Source: Zoogloeaceae bacterium
GTDB lineage: Bacteria; Pseudomonadota; Gammaproteobacteria; Burkholderiales; Rhodocyclaceae
DNA length: 64,000 nucleotides
NCBI GenBank assembly: GCA_024235635.1
Contig: JACKMA010000003.1
Coordinates: forward strand, 310,001 to 374,000
Direction: 5' to 3'
Every line of letters starts with the position of its first letter. The first letter of the stretch is position 1. A model generated the notes under the pieces. The model was not told the DNA's origin and made no database searches. It worked only from the letters and a program-made list of their open reading frames with translations. The position numbers and the translations under genes were made by a program. Of the stretch, positions 61,834-64,000 are shown piece by piece.

Positions 61834-62373
61834 TCAGCCCTCGATCAGTTCGATGACGTGGCTCTGGTTGGTGTAGATGCAAAGGTCGCCGGCAATGCCG
61901 AGCGCCTTGGAGACGATCTCCTCGGGCGGCAGATCGGTGTTCTCCAGCAGGGCCCGGGCTGCCGACTGCGCATAGGCGCCGCCGCTGCCGATCGCGACGA
62001 TGCCCTGCTCCGGCTCGAGCACGTCGCCGTTGCCGGTGATGATCAGCGAGTTGTCGCGATCGGCCACCGCCAGCATGGCCTCGAGGCGGCGCAACATGCG
62101 ATCGGTGCGCCAGTCCTTGGCGAGTTCGACCGAGGCGCGCAGCAGATTGCCCTGGTGCTTGTCGAGCTTGGCCTCGAAGCGCTCGATCAGCGTGAAGGCG
62201 TCGGCCGTGCCGCCGGCAAAGCCGGCCAGGATGCGGTCCTGGTAGATGCGCCGAACCTTGCGCGCCGTGCCTTTGACGACGATGTTGCCGAGCGTGACCT
62301 GACCGTCGCCACCGAGGGCGACACGCCGGCCACGGCGCACCGAAAGGATGGTCGTGCCGTGATACTGTTCCAT
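61834..62373 (-). CDS. hslV: ATP-dependent protease peptidase subunit HslV
   Basis: A 179-residue N-terminal-threonine peptidase. Removal of MEQYHG leaves Thr-Thr-Ile as the active N-terminus (GTTILSVRRG). GGDGQVTLG, AGFAGGTADAFTLIERFEAK and IGSGGAYAQSAARALLENT are family segments. It assembles as a double hexamer with HslU and removes misfolded and regulatory proteins during stress. It starts 28 bases after the STAS gene stop. A heat-shock promoter is expected, but none is clear in this short gap, so it may rely on the upstream gene. Confidence 0.97.
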   Translation of the reverse strand: MEQYHGTTILSVRRGRRVALGGDGQVTLGNIVVKGTARKVRRIYQDRILAGFAGGTADAFTLIERFEAKLDKHQGNLLRASVELAKDWRTDRMLRRLEAMLAVADRDNSLIITGNGDVLEPEQGIVAIGSGGAYAQSAARALLENTDLPPEEIVSKALGIAGDLCIYTNQSHVIELIEG

Positions 62374-62401
62374 GAAACCGTCCGCCTGACGGCCGGGCCC
62401 A

Positions 62402-63559
62402 CTAGCGTCGGGGAACCAGTTCCGACACCTGGTGCACCCCCATGACGCGCAGCAAGGCCGCGACCATGTTGTTCACTTTCTTGAAGGTCACCAGTTTACC
62501 CTGCGCCTGCAGGTTCGCGAGGACGTTGAACAAGGTGCCGGCAGTGGCGAAATCGATGCGGCGCAGGCGGGAACAATCGACGTCGACCATCGTGCGCTTC
62601 GACGCGAAGGCCGCGAGGTCCTTGATCTGCTCCTGCCCACCCGACGAGATTTCGCCCTCGAGGCTGAAATCGTCCTTCCTGCCCGACGAGATCGACTGCG
62701 GTGGCGCCTTGGCAACCGGTTCGGACGCATCGGGCGCCCGCGCCGGATCCCACGAAGGCGGCGACTCCTCGAACGTGATCGCGTAATCGATCGCGTACTG
62801 CTCAAAGCTATCGAATTCTCCGCTGCGTTGCAACAATTCGAACAGCAGCAGCCAGGATTCCTGACGCTCACGGCGGCCGCAGGCGACCTGCTTGAGCAGC
62901 ATCGCGGCCAGTGTCGGGCAATTGAGCAGATTCACCGGAACGCGATCTTCGGCGAGGCGGCGCAAGACGTTCCGCAACAGCTTGCAACCCTTGTCGTCTA
63001 CGCTGCGAAGACGACCGAGATCGATCTTGATGCTGCCGTTCTCGCGGGCGAATTCGACCAGCTTGCCGAACTGCACCTCGACCTGGCCCGACAGGCTGCC
63101 GTTGAGGGCCACCGTCGGCGTCGCATCGACCGGCGCCTCGTCGCGCGGGCTGGATAGATCCTCCCACTGGGGAGGCGACTTCTCGAAACGGGCAGAGAAG
63201 GTGGCGCCGCGCTGATCGAAGCGTTGGCGGTCGCCGGCCAGCCGGTGCAAATCGAGCAGCATCAGCCACAGGCCCTCGCCGGCCTCGTCGCCGACGGCAC
63301 CGTCGAGCGTGGCCTCGAGCACTTGCGCCGCCTCTTCGTCCTGGCCGGCGGCAAACAGCATCGCGGCTTCCTCAGCTACCGCCAGCAGGGCGTCGCCGCC
63401 TTCCAGGACCTGCACCTTTTCGGCACACTGGGCGAGCGCCCAGGCGTCTCCCGCACCGCTGAAATCGAGCGCAGACAGCTCGGACGGCGGCCCCGCCGGA
63501 GTGCGGTTGCCGTCGGCCTTAGCAGATGTGTCTGGCTTCTTTCCGCCGAACAGGGTCAT
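62402..63559 (-). CDS. Double STAS-domain protein
   Basis: A 385-residue cytoplasmic protein; ATG 63559 is used, and a GTG two codons earlier is possible. It has a helical part (about 35-120) and then two copies of a unit: F(E)xSPPxW, a linker, and a STAS-like domain. The first has LNGSLSGQVEVQFGKLVEFA and RSVDDKGCKLLRNVLRRLA; the second has LEGEISSGGQEQIKDLAAFA and RRIDFATAGTLFNVLANLQA. STAS domains are found in anti-sigma antagonists and lipid-trafficking proteins; here the usual phosphorylatable Ser is replaced (DDKGCK and DFATAG). It sits upstream of hslVU, co-directional. Confidence 0.8.
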   Translation of the reverse strand: MTLFGGKKPDTSAKADGNRTPAGPPSELSALDFSGAGDAWALAQCAEKVQVLEGGDALLAVAEEAAMLFAAGQDEEAAQVLEATLDGAVGDEAGEGLWLMLLDLHRLAGDRQRFDQRGATFSARFEKSPPQWEDLSSPRDEAPVDATPTVALNGSLSGQVEVQFGKLVEFARENGSIKIDLGRLRSVDDKGCKLLRNVLRRLAEDRVPVNLLNCPTLAAMLLKQVACGRRERQESWLLLFELLQRSGEFDSFEQYAIDYAITFEESPPSWDPARAPDASEPVAKAPPQSISSGRKDDFSLEGEISSGGQEQIKDLAAFASKRTMVDVDCSRLRRIDFATAGTLFNVLANLQAQGKLVTFKKVNNMVAALLRVMGVHQVSELVPRR

Positions 63560-63797
63560 TGCCACGCCTCGAGGTCCGTCGCCTTGGCAAACGGGTTTCG
63601 GTTGGAAAAGCTTAGCATTCCTGGAGGATCGGACGCGGAACTAATCCGCGGTGCCATCGCACCTTACCCGTCGCGGATCTTACTCCCGCCGCACCGGAAA
63701 AACCGTTGCAGCACGTATCGAACAGCCATTACCTCCGGTGACAAATACGGCACTCTCGGCGAAAGATGAAGTACCTTTATCGGTTAGAATCCGCGCC

Positions 63798-64000
63798 ATG
63801 TCAGACTCCCGGACAGATGCCGCCGCTGGCGCCGACGACACGTTCCGGATGATTGTCCGGGTCTATTTCGAGGACACCGATGCCGGAGGCGTGGTCTATT
63901 ACGCCAACTACCTCAAGTTCTGCGAGCGGGCACGCACCGAATGGCTCCGCGCCAGGGGCTTCGGCCAGCAGGCGCTGATCGACGAGTCCGGAATCGCTTT
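63798..64000 (+). CDS. ybgC: Acyl-CoA thioesterase YbgC (N-terminal part)
   Basis: The first 67 codons of a hotdog-fold thioesterase; the rest lies outside the window. VRVYFEDTDAGGVVYYANYL carries the catalytic Asp and the conserved GGVVYYANYL helix of the tol-pal-associated family, and FCERARTEWLRARGF follows. The ~20-residue N-terminal extension (SDSRTDAAAGADDTF) is acidic and not conserved. The gene probably leads a tol-pal operon, its usual place. Confidence 0.92.
   Translation, partial: MSDSRTDAAAGADDTFRMIVRVYFEDTDAGGVVYYANYLKFCERARTEWLRARGFGQQALIDESGIA

Overview
The window is GC-rich, densely packed bacterial DNA with short intergenic gaps. It most likely comes from a betaproteobacterium, perhaps of the Rhodocyclales type. 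This rests on a Porin_4-type porin, a PEP-CTERM protein, a Tat-exported cysteine formate dehydrogenase with DUF3305/DUF3306 accessory genes, the argS-SPOR-dsbA-SDR gene order and hslVU. The assignment is by gene content only; no rRNA or tRNA gene was seen.

Layout. 1-3.0 kb: the end of an isochorismatase-like hydrolase, a CorA-like membrane protein and a porin. 3.2-14.4 kb: a formate dehydrogenase locus. A HTH/substrate-binding regulator, mobA and fdhD run leftward. DUF3305, DUF3306, a poly-ferredoxin, a TorD-like chaperone, a small Tat protein and the alpha, beta and gamma subunits run rightward, ending in a good terminator. 14.6-17.3 kb: an LbtU-like porin, a secreted protein and a membrane LuxR-type regulator. 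17.6-22.3 kb: a SLOG/deoxyribosyltransferase-like protein, then a tightly coupled, lower-GC trio: a PP2C phosphatase, a Ser/Thr kinase with an FHA-like tail, and a Ser/Thr kinase fused to a cold-shock domain. Repeat-bearing non-coding DNA follows. 22.8-32.7 kb: mixed genes (PEP-CTERM, DUF2784, TerB-DUF697, cupin, VOC, a MITE-like element, a spermidine-synthase-like membrane protein, an OGT-like TPR protein, a Na+/solute symporter).

33-42.6 kb: an Xre-type antitoxin with a frameshifted RES toxin. Next is a leftward run of a TIR/deoxyribosyltransferase-like TRAFs-SLOG protein, a PGDYG-like protein, a patatin and an arginase-like/ornithine aminotransferase fusion, preceded by UbiB. A metacaspase diverges from UbiB. 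Patatin, nucleotide-sensor-like and caspase genes side by side look like a stress or anti-phage neighbourhood (inference). 42.7-50.3 kb: argS, SPOR, dsbA, SDR, then a hybrid histidine kinase overlapping a HD-GYP phosphodiesterase. 50.3-57.5 kb: a cobalamin region with cobU, a B12 riboswitch, btuB-btuC-btuD, a strongly diverged CobL-like protein and cobA. 57.5-64 kb: TerB, a small secreted protein behind a c-di-GMP-I riboswitch, alaX, an AEC transporter, hslU, hslV, a double-STAS protein and the start of ybgC.

Main leads are the PP2C/two-kinase island with the kinase-cold-shock fusion, the patatin/nucleotide-sensor operon with the metal-ligand-less arginase fusion, the c-di-GMP riboswitch in front of an unknown exported protein, and the CobL-like protein that appears to have lost its SAM-binding motif.
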